Below, in pieces: positions 19,339-28,027 of a stretch of DNA of 64,000 nt. Within the stretch, counting starts at the first letter, position 1. Each line of letters begins with the position of its first letter. The notes under the pieces are model-generated. The model did no database searches, was not told the origin of the DNA, and worked only from the letters and a program-made list of their open reading frames with translations. The stretch covers positions 2,914,001 through 2,978,000 of the forward strand of contig NC_019678.1 of NCBI RefSeq assembly GCF_000316665.1, read 5' to 3'. The DNA comes from Rivularia sp. PCC 7116. Lineage in GTDB: Bacteria; Cyanobacteriota; Cyanobacteriia; Cyanobacteriales; Nostocaceae. The position numbers and the translations under genes are program-made.

Positions 19339-20175
19339 ATAGCTTCTCTACAAGTCGTTTAAATTAATGCGGTTGACCATTAGTTATAAAAAACCACATT
19401 AGTAAAATTACTTTGAAACTGATAGTATCCTCCGCTATGTCGCAAACACAGTAGACTTTCTAGATTGGTCTGAGTAGATTTCGGAGTAAAAAAATAACTA
19501 ATTTAAGCTTTTCTCAGATACCCCTTTATTTAATAGAAATCAGCACGGGGGAAGGTAATGGTTGATATGTATTACATCAAATATTATTAAAGGAAATACA
19601 ACAATTATAAAATTAATTACGAATTACTAAATCAATTTTTATCCACAATCAAGGATAGAATCAGAAATAATTTTGAGAATATTTGACTAATCTAAGTTTA
19701 AATACTGATTTTATTTAATATTTATCGTATCAAATTCATTTTAAACTTCACCTAGCTCAATTTTTATATATTTAAATACATTATTTCCAGAGTAAATCGT
19801 AACAAAAAACTATATTTAACCTTATTATTGCAACCAATGTCATTATTATTGAAGAAAATCTCATTAAAGCAACGATTTTACTAGTGTGTAAAAAAGTTGA
19901 GTATTCGCTACGTGGTCGAAAAACATGTACAATCTGTTTGGACATGTAGTAGATATTCTCGGATTATGGATAGATTTTAAATATTTTTGGATAATGTCAA
20001 TTTAATTAACAAAACGTTTTTATAAAAATCTGCTTATTTAAATGATTTGAAAAAAAATATTGGTGCGGTAGTAGATAAAAAAAGTTTCCACAATGCTGGA
20101 ATAATTTATATTGTTAAAATCTGCTATTCAACCTTAGTGTTTCCGAAATTGAAGAATCAGACTCAAATACAAATA
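19339..20175. other. Long AT-rich gene-free region
   Basis: More than 800 bp lie between the hydrolase gene and rsmH. I find no convincing frame. An in-frame 43-residue extension upstream of rsmH (from TTG 20047) is not conserved-looking. A short inverted pair, ACATGTACA and GGACATGT, lies near 19923-19949. Confidence 0.4.
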
Positions 20176-21096
20176 ATGTCTACAACCAACCAACCGTCAG
20201 AAGCATCCAATACAGAAACACCTGCTTTCTCCCATATTCCTGTTTTAGGAAAGGAAATAATTACAGGTTTGACAATACGTGAAAACGGGCATTATTTAGA
20301 TACAACTGTTGGTGGGGGTGGACATTCTCGGTTAATATTATCAGCTGCAACAGATACGCAAATTACTGCGATTGACCAAGATGAAGATGCTTTAATAGCT
20401 GCAAAAAATAATTTAGCAGAATTTGAAAATCGTGTAAAATTTGTTCGTAGCAATTTTGCTGAATATGATTTTCCAGCCAATACTTTTGATGGGATTATTG
20501 CAGATTTAGGTGTCAGTTCTTACCATTTAGATAATCCGGAGAGGGGTTTTAGTTTTCGCAACGAAGCTGAATTAGATATGCGGATGGATAGAAGACAATC
20601 GCTAACTGCTGCTGAAATAATAAATCATTGGGGTGAAGTGAAATTAGCAGATATTTTCTTCAAATATGGTGAAGAAAGGTTATCGCGAAGGATTGCAAAA
20701 CGGATTGTAGAAAATCGTCCTTTTAATACTACAACTGAATTAGCCGAAGCTATATCTTATTGCGTTCCCAGGAAATATCGTTACGGAAGAATTCACCCTG
20801 CAACTCGGGTTTTTCAAGCTTTAAGAATTGCGGTTAATGACGAATTAAAAGCTTTGGAAATTCTTTTAGAAAAAGCACCGTCAGCGCTTGTCGAAGGTGG
20901 AAAAATTGCAATTATTAGTTTTCATAGCTTGGAAGATCGAATTGTAAAACATACTTTTAAAGATTCGTCATCATTAAAAGTTTTAACTAAAAAGCCGATT
21001 ACCGCACAAGAAGAGGAAATTGCTAATAATCCCCGCGCTCGTTCTGCTAAGTTGAGAATTGCCGAAGCAGTATTAGCGTTATATAGCGAATCATAA
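20176..21096 (+). CDS. rsmH: 16S rRNA (cytosine1402-N4)-methyltransferase
   Basis: The chosen ATG at 20176 gives 306 residues, the usual family length. The open frame continues upstream to a TTG at 20047, but that extension does not resemble the family. The SAM site is in [15 protein letters not shown]. Family motifs include the start [56 protein letters not shown] and [16 protein letters not shown]. RsmH methylates N4 of C1402 in the ribosomal P-site decoding region. In many bacteria it belongs to the mra/dcw cluster, but here it stands alone. Confidence 0.95.
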   Translation: MSTTNQPSEASNTETPAFSHIPVLGKEIITGLTIRENGHYLDTTVGGGGHSRLILSAATDTQITAIDQDEDALIAAKNNLAEFENRVKFVRSNFAEYDFPANTFDGIIADLGVSSYHLDNPERGFSFRNEAELDMRMDRRQSLTAAEIINHWGEVKLADIFFKYGEERLSRRIAKRIVENRPFNTTTELAEAISYCVPRKYRYGRIHPATRVFQALRIAVNDELKALEILLEKAPSALVEGGKIAIISFHSLEDRIVKHTFKDSSSLKVLTKKPITAQEEEIANNPRARSAKLRIAEAVLALYSES

Positions 21097-21118
21097 ACAA
21101 TACCTTACCCATCTGCGA

Positions 21119-21254
21119 CATAACTTACGCACGGACTGTGTATTTACGTTATTATTCGCTGCGCTAAGTATTCAGCTTTTAACGCAGGTGCACCTCAACT
21201 AGCTGAATCGCACGTCGCAAAGCTTTATTTCTGGTAACAAGTGCGTAACTGCTA
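21119..21254. repeat. MITE-like element with AACTTACGCAC / GTGCGTAACT ends
   Basis: A short segment after rsmH is bounded by CATAACTTACGCAC (21119-21132) and, inverted, CAAGTGCGTAACTGC (21239-21253). This gives imperfect terminal inverted repeats about 110 bp apart. There is no open frame inside. Elements with such ends are common in cyanobacterial genomes, but the assignment rests on the ends only. Confidence 0.4.
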
Positions 21255-21383
21255 TTTTAAAAAAACATCAAACGGTTTTTGCAAAGCTTTTATTCTTAAA
21301 TAATAAAGGGAAAAATAGTCAGATTTCACAAAATATTTCACAAAATATACGTGTAACTGTCTTAGTAAACATCAGCGAATAAA

Positions 21384-21953
21384 CTACTGCATTAAATACA
21401 TTAAGGAACGCGCAATAGATTCAAGAGGTATAACAAAATCTACATCACCAGTTTGAATCGCAGAATCTGGCATACTAGGATATTTGCAAGTACTTTTGTC
21501 TTGAGCAATAACTATACCACCCATCTTTTTTATCTCTTGTACTCCCGCAGCACCATCTCCATCCATACCGGTGAGAACAACGGCAATACATTTTTCTTTG
21601 AAGCTAGCTGCAACTGACTTAAATAGTACATCACCAGCAGGACGCACATAATGCACTTTTTCCGAGCGAGATAAAGATAAAGAACCATCTGGATTCACCA
21701 GAAGATGTAAATCGGGTGGAGCGATATAAACCTTACCCGGATATAGTTTATCCCCTGCTTTAGCTTGCTTGACAGATAAAGGACTTCGCTTGTCCAAAAT
21801 TTCTGCTAACATACTGGGACGTTTGGGATCTAAATGTTGTGCTATTGCAATCGGTGCGGGAAAATTTGATGGTAATTTTGATAAAATTTCGCTAATAGCG
21901 TTAAGTCCTCCGGCTGATGCTGTAATTACTACTATATAGTTTTCAGGTGTCAT
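21384..21953 (-). CDS. Stand-alone CheB-type methylesterase domain protein
   Basis: A 189-residue protein that consists only of the CheB catalytic domain. The triad is Ser13 (in ITASAGGL), His40 (AIAQHLDP) and Asp131 (VLTGMDGDGA). There is no receiver domain, so activity cannot be set by the usual CheB phosphorylation. In chemotaxis, CheB removes methyl groups from receptor glutamates. Stand-alone versions in cyanobacteria are also found near hybrid kinases, but none is nearby here. The partner is unknown. Confidence 0.88.
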   Translation of the reverse strand: MTPENYIVVITASAGGLNAISEILSKLPSNFPAPIAIAQHLDPKRPSMLAEILDKRSPLSVKQAKAGDKLYPGKVYIAPPDLHLLVNPDGSLSLSRSEKVHYVRPAGDVLFKSVAASFKEKCIAVVLTGMDGDGAAGVQEIKKMGGIVIAQDKSTCKYPSMPDSAIQTGDVDFVIPLESIARSLMYLMQ

Positions 21954-22064
21954 TAATTTATATTTATTAGTAGCGTTAGTCTAACAAATTTTGTCTGTAT
22001 TACTGCTTTTGAAACGCAGTTATAAAGTTAATTTTATTAATTATTCAATAAGTTATTTTAAGAG

Positions 22065-22268
22065 ATGTCAAGCTTTAATTCTAATCACAATAGTTCAACC
22101 ATTTATCAATGGCAGCAAAAAATAAAGATTGCTAACCATAATAATATTTTTTGTCATTGTAGAGATTGCAATTACGAATGGGTTGATTCAGTTTTTGATG
22201 CTATTTGCCATGAGTGCGGTAGCGCAAACGTAGAAGCGATATCTTGCTGGCAGTTTCCAGATGGTTAA
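22065..22268 (+). CDS. Small zinc-ribbon-like protein
   Basis: A 67-residue protein with C-H-C-x-x-C (CHCRDC) followed 20 residues later by CHECG, spacing that suits a zinc ribbon (C-x2-C...C-x2-C). The N-terminus is Asn/Ser-rich. It is divergent from the CheB-type gene (111 bp apart). A metal-binding or nucleic-acid-binding role is only inferred from the cysteine pattern. Confidence 0.55.
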   Translation: MSSFNSNHNSSTIYQWQQKIKIANHNNIFCHCRDCNYEWVDSVFDAICHECGSANVEAISCWQFPDG

Positions 22269-22299
22269 ATTTTCCGGCGTTGCTGATTAAAAGTATGAT

Positions 22300-22372
22300 T
22301 TGCCCCCCAATCCCCAATTCTGGGGGAAAAATAATTTCAAGTCCCCCAAACTTCGGGGATTTAGGGGGCAAG
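22300..22372. repeat. C-rich/G-rich hairpin repeat
   Basis: TTGCCCCCCAATCCCC at the left end is matched, imperfectly inverted, by GGGGATTTAGGGGGCAA at the right. There is an inner TGGGGG/CCCCCA pair. Text of this type (CCCCCTAAATCCCC) is a familiar dispersed intergenic hairpin in cyanobacterial genomes. Confidence 0.65.
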
Positions 22373-22439
22373 TAAATATGAGAAAAATAAATTCATATTT
22401 CAATTCAGCAATGTCAATTTTCCAGACAATATCAGTTAA

Positions 22440-22467
22440 AAACCTGGTTTTTTAAAAAACCAGGTTT
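22440..22467. terminator. Perfect palindromic terminator
   Basis: AAACCTGGTTTTTT (22440-22453) is followed directly by its exact reverse complement (22454-22467). It lies 27 bp beyond the stop of the stress-type protein on the minus strand. The symmetry allows termination on either strand. Confidence 0.7.
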
Positions 22468-22494
22468 CACAAAAAAGCTCGATTTAATCAAAAA

Positions 22495-23184
22495 TTAACT
22501 GATAGTATTATCTCTTTTATCAACAACTTCTACTACATCGCGGTCAATTACAGTTTTTCTGTCAACAACTTCTTTACGATTTACTACGTCTACTTCTTTT
22601 TCTACAACGGGAGTAGCGGGAGTTGGATTTACAGTTGCACCTTCAGGAAGTTCTGCATCAAAAACTTTCCAGTTACCAATATTGTGACTGCTTAAAATAG
22701 AACCAGCACGGTCAATTTCATCTTCATAACCATCTACTATTAATAAGTAGTAGCCGTTATTAATTCTATCTTCATACATTCTGGCATCTTCTTCAGGAAT
22801 AGCCATACCAGTAAGCGCACCGATAATACCACCAGTTGCCGCACCTAATCCTGCACCAGCTAAGGTTGTAGCGATTGTTCCTGCTGCAAGGAAAGGACCA
22901 ATTCCAGGAATTAATAATTCTTCTAAGCCCAAAAGTAAGCCACCTAAACCACCTAAAACAGTACCAGTGGTAGCACCGATTCCAGCACCTTCTTGAGCCT
23001 CATTTTCACCGCGTTCGTTCTTTACTTGTGTACCGGCAATTTTTTCATTCCCGTCTGGATTTTTCGCTAACAGGGAAACCTTATCCATCGAAAAATTAGA
23101 ATCTCTGAGCTTATAAAGCGCTTTTTCCGCATCTTCACGACTTGCGAATGTACCAACTGCACGCTTATATTTTCTATTTACCAT
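22495..23184 (-). CDS. General-stress-type protein with glycine-zipper segment
   Basis: The ATG at 23184 (229 residues) is preceded by AAGGAGA at 5 bp, so it is preferred over a TTG at 23199. Residues 1-40 (GTFASREDAEKALYKLRDSN) form the YflT/general-stress-protein-17M-like domain. Residues about 68-135 are a long Gly/Ala-rich glycine-zipper-like double hydrophobic region (GAGIGATTGTVLGGLGGLLL). A second alpha/beta part with YYLLIVDGYEDEIDRA follows. The C-terminus is a charged repeat of V-x-R-K/D units (VVNRKEVVDRKTVIDR). Association with membranes under stress is an inference from the zipper. Confidence 0.75.
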   Translation of the reverse strand: MVNRKYKRAVGTFASREDAEKALYKLRDSNFSMDKVSLLAKNPDGNEKIAGTQVKNERGENEAQEGAGIGATTGTVLGGLGGLLLGLEELLIPGIGPFLAAGTIATTLAGAGLGAATGGIIGALTGMAIPEEDARMYEDRINNGYYLLIVDGYEDEIDRAGSILSSHNIGNWKVFDAELPEGATVNPTPATPVVEKEVDVVNRKEVVDRKTVIDRDVVEVVDKRDNTIS

Positions 23185-23831
23185 TTTTTCTCCTTGCAAA
23201 CTACAAATTATTTATTCAGATCAGTTTTTATGCCCATCAAAATAAATCTGAATTCTTGCTTTCTTGTTTTTTTTCAGCATAGAATAAGCCAATAATTACT
23301 AATTTAAAGGCTGAAATTACTAGCTATTTTTACAAACCAACATTATAGTATGGCTATAAATAGTTGCAAATTACAGATTTATTCGGTAGATGTTCTTAAC
23401 TGGTTTTTCTGTTCACAGTCTCTCTTATTTTTTTTGAAGATTCATCACCCTATGGGTTTACATTGACCTCATTTTTATCTGCCAAAAGAGAGGTTACATT
23501 CAGTTATAACTAATACTAAATTAAAGACAGAAGCTAAATAAAATCCTCAGACATAAACGCTATTATAAAGTCCTGTAAATGACTTACTATGTTAGCCAAA
23601 GCGATGATAATTTTTTTATCGCCTATTATCCATTACTCTGATGTAATCACTTCTTATATTAATTCTGTAGAAAACTGCTCTTAAATGCTCATTTCCCTGC
23701 GAAAAGACTTAGCTAGCATTCTAAGAAGCTATGAATACTCAAATAAAGCTCACAATTTAGGTAGGCTGAAGTTAGCGCATTTTTGTAAATAAGAAGCTAA
23801 ATCCTGACTCCTCAAACCTACCTGTTAACTG
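23185..23831. other. Gene-free stretch upstream of the stress-type gene
   Basis: This 647-bp AT-rich region has no supported frame. It holds the promoter of the stress-type gene at its left edge and, at its right edge (about 23818-23842), short GTTAACTGTTAATTG-like repeats just beyond and into the end of the ABC gene. Confidence 0.4.
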
Positions 23832-25700
23832 TTAATTGCTAACTGATTGCTGATTCCTCATTCTTTCGGGACTACCCGTAGGAATAGATGCGATTAATTT
23901 TTGAGTATATTCTTCTTTTGGTTCGCGGTAAATCTCTTGTGCATTACCTGTTTCTACTATTTCACCGCGATTCATAACTAAAATTCTGTCGCTGATAAAT
24001 TTGACTACACTTAAATCGTGAGAAATAAAGATATAAGTTAATTCAAATTCTTCTTGCAATTCTTTGAGAAGATTCAATACCTGTGCTTGTACAGATACAT
24101 CTAAAGCTGAAACTGACTCGTCACAAATGATAAATTTGGGATTCAAAGCTAAAGAACGTGCAATACAAATTCGCTGACGCTGCCCTCCAGAAAATTGATG
24201 GGGATAGCGATTCATTGCTGACTCACTTAGTCCTACTCTTTCTAATAAATAAGCTGCACGTTGCTGTTTTTCTTTTTTATTCTTACCAATAGAGTGAATT
24301 ACCAAAGGTTCCATAACCGCATCACCAACCTTCATCCGCGAGTTTAAAGCACTAAAGGGATTCTGGAAGACGATTTGCATTTCTCGACGCAGTTTTTGTA
24401 ATGGTTTCCCCGCAAGTTTGGTAATGTCTCTTCCTTCAAAAAGTATTTCACCGCTTAAAGGTTCAACCAATCGCAGTAAGCTTCTACCAAGAGTTGTTTT
24501 ACCACAACCTGACTCTCCTACCAATCCCAAGGTTTCACCTTTTTTGACATCGAAAGAAACGTTGTTAACAGCCATAAAATGACGTTTTGTACCACCAAAC
24601 ATTCCTTTCACCGGATAACCAACTTTCAAATTGCGGATTTGTAAAAGCGGTTGCTGCTGTTCTAATGTTGCGATTCTTTGAGCAATTTCATCAGAAGTTA
24701 CCTGTAAGGGTTCCGCTGGTTCTTTTGCTGTAATTTCTACATCTCCGGTAGCTGTTGTTTCTACGTTCATGTAGTCGGAAACTGTCAGCAGTTTTTGGGG
24801 ATGACTGTCTAAAGTTGGACGACAAGCAAGCAAACCTTTAGTGTAAGGATGCTGGGGATTTGTGAATATTTGCCCTGCATCACCTTGTTCGACCACTTTT
24901 CCTTTATACATTACCGCTACTTTATCGGCGATTTCCGCGATTAATCCCAAGTCATGGGTAATAAAAATCATCGCCATATCGCGTTTCTGCTGCAATTCTC
25001 CCAGCAAATCTATAATTGTCGCTTGTACCGTTACATCTAAAGCAGTCGTAGGTTCGTCAGCAATTAGTAGAAGTGGATTGCAAGAAATAGCCATCGCAAT
25101 CATTACCCGCTGTAACTGTCCCCCCGAAAGTTGATGGGGAAAGCGTTCTAATATTGCTTCTTTATGTTGTTGTACTAGCTGCGGAAGTTCTGCTTCGTTT
25201 AAAGCTTTTGGCGAAGTTTCAATTAAATTTTGACGAATTTGCTCGTCGCTAGGAAGAAGTTTAACTTCCTGTAAACTATCAATTGCATTTTGACGTGCTT
25301 GCGCGCTGGTAATATTCTGATGTCTTAAAATTGCTTCTGTTAACTGAAAACCAATGTTATAAACCGGGTTTAAGGAAGTCATTGGCTCCTGAAAAATCAT
25401 AGCAATATCACCACCCCGGTAAAGCTGAATTTGCTTTGGTGGTAAATCGACTAAGTTTAATGCCTCGCCATTTTCCTGGGGACGAAACCAAATTTCGCCA
25501 CTACTAATTCTTCCCGGATTCTGTAACAATCCCATTACCGCAAGAGATGTCACTGACTTGCCACTCCCCGATTCTCCAACTATTCCTAATGTCTCTCCTC
25601 TATGTAATTGAAAAGAAATTCCGTTTACTGCTTTGACAACATTGCCATCATCGGAAAATTCAACTTGCAGGTTGCGAACGTCTAGGACTGTTTCTCTCAT
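23832..25700 (-). CDS. Peptide/nickel-type ABC transporter, fused double ATPase (DppD-DppF type)
   Basis: A 622-residue protein with two complete ABC ATPase domains. Domain 1 (about 1-290) has GESGSGKS, the QLSGGQLQRVMIA signature and LLIADEPTTALD. Domain 2 (about 355-610) has GESGCGKTTLG, HQFSGGQRQRICIA and FIICDESVSALD. Each ends in the Dpp/Opp C-terminal motif (NPQHPYTKGLL; EPKEEYTQKLI). The fusion resembles YejF or GsiA and powers an oligopeptide, glutathione or metal-chelate importer. The permease and binding-protein genes are not adjacent, so the substrate is open. Note DES in place of DEP in the second Walker B. Confidence 0.92.
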   Translation of the reverse strand: MRETVLDVRNLQVEFSDDGNVVKAVNGISFQLHRGETLGIVGESGSGKSVTSLAVMGLLQNPGRISSGEIWFRPQENGEALNLVDLPPKQIQLYRGGDIAMIFQEPMTSLNPVYNIGFQLTEAILRHQNITSAQARQNAIDSLQEVKLLPSDEQIRQNLIETSPKALNEAELPQLVQQHKEAILERFPHQLSGGQLQRVMIAMAISCNPLLLIADEPTTALDVTVQATIIDLLGELQQKRDMAMIFITHDLGLIAEIADKVAVMYKGKVVEQGDAGQIFTNPQHPYTKGLLACRPTLDSHPQKLLTVSDYMNVETTATGDVEITAKEPAEPLQVTSDEIAQRIATLEQQQPLLQIRNLKVGYPVKGMFGGTKRHFMAVNNVSFDVKKGETLGLVGESGCGKTTLGRSLLRLVEPLSGEILFEGRDITKLAGKPLQKLRREMQIVFQNPFSALNSRMKVGDAVMEPLVIHSIGKNKKEKQQRAAYLLERVGLSESAMNRYPHQFSGGQRQRICIARSLALNPKFIICDESVSALDVSVQAQVLNLLKELQEEFELTYIFISHDLSVVKFISDRILVMNRGEIVETGNAQEIYREPKEEYTQKLIASIPTGSPERMRNQQSVSN

Positions 25701-26100
25701 GGAAGTCGGGGGTAGATTCTTAAGTAGAAATTAACTTTAATTTAACTGGATTGTAACAGCAGATTTAGTTTGATCGATATCGGAAAGTATTTTTTTACTT
25801 TTTACCTCTAAAACTGGAAGATTTAGTGCTAAAGGTAACTACAGAATATTTTGTTTTAATTTACTATGAAAACCAAATATTATAGATACGTTATAGCAAA
25901 TGTTGCAACCGATACGGTATCTAATGTAACGAATGTTTGTGTTATTAAATTTTTGTAAAGTATGTTATCCATAGTTTTTTGAAGAAAATATAGAATAGAA
26001 AAATTCTTTTTGTATTTTAACTATTACTATAGACAATACATTTTATTTTCCACATACAGTTAAGAGACATTGGGTTGCAACGTCTCTTAATTGACAATAT
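25701..26100. other. Gene-free stretch between ABC gene and ssb
   Basis: Four hundred bases of AT-rich sequence contain no supported frame. A few short inverted matches around GATACGTTATAGC and GATACGGTATC (25887-25921) are too weak to call. Confidence 0.35.
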
Positions 26101-26649
26101 TTAAAATGGAATATCATCTTCGGGAATATCTTCTTCAACCATTGCCGGATAAGTGCTTGGTTCGTAACTCGTGGCTTGTGATACGGGTTCCGGTTGGGGC
26201 GCATTCTGAGCAGGTACAGCGTTGACTGTATTTCTTTTGGGAGTAGTCGCAGCTACAGGAGGTGGAGTATTTACACTCGGTGTTTGAGTTGTAGCGACGG
26301 GAATTGCTTGAGTTGCTGGCGACTGCATGAAACTATTTTCATTCGCTGAATCTAAATGATGAATTTGCTGCACCGTCATCTCAGCCCGCTTCTCCTTAAA
26401 TCCCTCCGGACGTTCGATTGTATTCATACTCAATCGTCCAATTAAAATCACGCGATCGCCTTCATGATAGTTTTGTTGAATTTCTTTGGCTAAGTTACCA
26501 AAACCTACCACCTTTAGGTTTGCTGGAGGGTCATTTTCTCGTTGCCCCGGAAACTGTACCAACATTTCTGTAATTTCTAGCTGATTATCTGCCTTGTATC
26601 GCAGTTCGGGTTCTTTTATTATTTCTGCCATCAATACGCAACTGTTCAT
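26101..26649 (-). CDS. ssb: Single-stranded DNA-binding protein
   Basis: A 182-residue protein. Residues 1-105 form the OB-fold of the cyanobacterial SSB type (MNSCVLMAEIIKEPELRY; LKVVGFGNLAKEI; GDRVILIGRLSMNTIERPEG). Residues 106-170 are a Pro/Ala/Thr/Gln-rich linker. The last residues, EDIPEDDIPF, are the acidic tail that docks SSB partner proteins. It coats single-stranded DNA in replication and repair. A perfect match to the cyanobacterial LexA operator lies 233 bp upstream of the start, which suggests damage control through a long leader. The full N-terminus supports the ATG at 26649. Confidence 0.92.
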   Translation of the reverse strand: MNSCVLMAEIIKEPELRYKADNQLEITEMLVQFPGQRENDPPANLKVVGFGNLAKEIQQNYHEGDRVILIGRLSMNTIERPEGFKEKRAEMTVQQIHHLDSANENSFMQSPATQAIPVATTQTPSVNTPPPVAATTPKRNTVNAVPAQNAPQPEPVSQATSYEPSTYPAMVEEDIPEDDIPF

Positions 26650-26881
26650 AAATTCTCCTAATTTTGGTTAATAGCTACTGGGGAATAAAAATAAAATTAC
26701 GCTTGACTACGGATTATCATCAATACACATATATTAAGGCGGTTTCTCAAACTTTCTTCACATAAATAAAGAAGATAATCTTCACACGCAAACTATTTTA
26801 ATGATAAAAGCCAAGCGAAAGCTACGAACAGTTATTGTAAAATGTTCGGTAACTTTGCTTGACTGATGATTCTGCGATTAT

Positions 26882-26895
26882 AGTACTATAGTACC
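26882..26895 (-). promoter_or_regulatory. LexA box upstream of ssb
   Basis: AGTACTATAGTACC fits the published cyanobacterial LexA consensus RGTAC-N3-D-GTWC-B at every position. It lies 233 bp before the ssb ATG, with no other gene between. LexA is encoded in this same window. The distance implies a long 5' leader or a promoter serving an unrecognised transcript. Confidence 0.6.
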
Positions 26896-26939
26896 ATTAA
26901 GATGAAATTTTAAACTAACTTTTTTAGTTTTGCGAGCAG

Positions 26940-27230
26940 ATTTTGTCACAATTCCTCTGTAAAAAATTTCTTGGGGTGCCCCTGCCCATTTTTTTTAGGT
27001 TTCGTCTCGGGGCTTTAAAAAAAATTAATTCGTTTTTTCCCAGCATTTAAAAATATAGAAGCCTGCCCTTTTTCTAAGACTAGAATAAGGCAGCCCCTGC
27101 ATTTTAGGAGTACGTCGGTAAACACAAATTATGTAACTTCTAGCAAAAATTACTAGTAAATAACTTAACCCTTGTTATATAGGAAGGAATCCGGTTGGAT
27201 TTCTCAATCCTTCTTAAAGAACAGGGAATA
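26940..27230. other. Gene-free region with GC-rich blocks, candidate RNA
   Basis: The region beyond the LexA box has no supported frame but carries GC-rich blocks that stand out from the AT-rich surroundings. They are TTGGGGTGCCCCTGCCC near 26970, CTCGGGGC near 27006, and GCCTGCCC and GGCAGCCCC near 27061-27096. A small hairpin with stems GGAATCC and GGATTTC lies near 27186. An RNA or a leader is possible. I recognise no family. Confidence 0.25.
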
Positions 27231-27411
27231 GGGAATAGGAGATAGGGAACAGTTGATTATGCTGAGTTTTGTTCAAAATTCAACGCCGGAATTCTATATA
27301 TTCAATTGGTATGCTTGGCAAATCAGGAAAAGCGTTACCGAAAAAATGTGTCTACTTCCAAGAGAAATTTTGTTCTCTGTCTTCGTAAATGAACATAAAT
27401 ACCTTACTACC

Positions 27412-27627
27412 TTAAAAGCATAAGTCACACAAAAACCCCTTATCAATTTCTTGTATTGCAGCTATAACAGCCTTTTTGGAAGATTCACATCCATTTTCGT
27501 TTACGCACATTAATTCATAACCTTTCCATATTCGATATCCCCATCGCTTATCTGGAGCTTGGTGAGAATGATAATACGGCTGTATGACGTAATCTTTATA
27601 CTTTGTTAGTTCTTTAGTACTATACAT
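27412..27627 (-). CDS. Small protein of unknown function
   Basis: A 71-residue soluble protein from ATG 27627. It has a Tyr/His-rich first half (YVIQPYYHSHQAPDKRWGYRIWKG) and a C-terminal CDLCF pair of cysteines. The amino-acid composition looks like a real protein (balanced, with Trp, His and Gly). I do not recognise the family. An overlapping longer hydrophobic frame upstream (27620-27823) is less protein-like. Confidence 0.5.
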   Translation of the reverse strand: MYSTKELTKYKDYVIQPYYHSHQAPDKRWGYRIWKGYELMCVNENGCESSKKAVIAAIQEIDKGFLCDLCF

Positions 27628-28027
27628 AAAACAGTGCCTTCACAAATATATTTGTCTGCGCGGGCACCCTTGAATCCCAATAAAGCGACATCAAAAGGTA
27701 AAGTACAATGCAGGCAAATGCACTGTAAAAAAACTTTACACTTATATTTTGAATGTAAAAGGCAGATAAAGAAAGCTTTTGAAAGTACAAATCAAGAAAA
27801 TTATGTTTGAATTGCACTATCATTAAAAGATTGGCAACAGTATTATTACTGATTTGTACAAAGTATGAATTGACTCGGGGAGATAAAATAAGTTTATTTA
27901 CTTTCTTTTAGCAAATCAAAGCTGTATTATTAGCGCAAACGTTCTGCTTGACCAACAATTTCCGCAAAAAAATGGGGCAAGATGTTTACGTTGATAGTTA
28001 ATTTTGTATCGCGATCGGTAAAGATTT
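27628..28027. other. Intergenic stretch, nothing specific
   Basis: This 400-bp AT-rich spacer lies between divergent genes. It must contain the promoter of the ABC gene at 28028. No operator or RNA was recognised. Confidence 0.35.

Noticed and set aside
20047-20175. Longer rsmH start at TTG 20047
   Set aside because: The extra 43 residues do not resemble the family, and the ATG at 20176 gives the standard length.
27620-27823. A 67-residue hydrophobic minus-strand frame
   Set aside because: It overlaps the better 71-residue frame, has unusual AT-driven composition (F, L, Y, I, K) and no ribosome-binding site.
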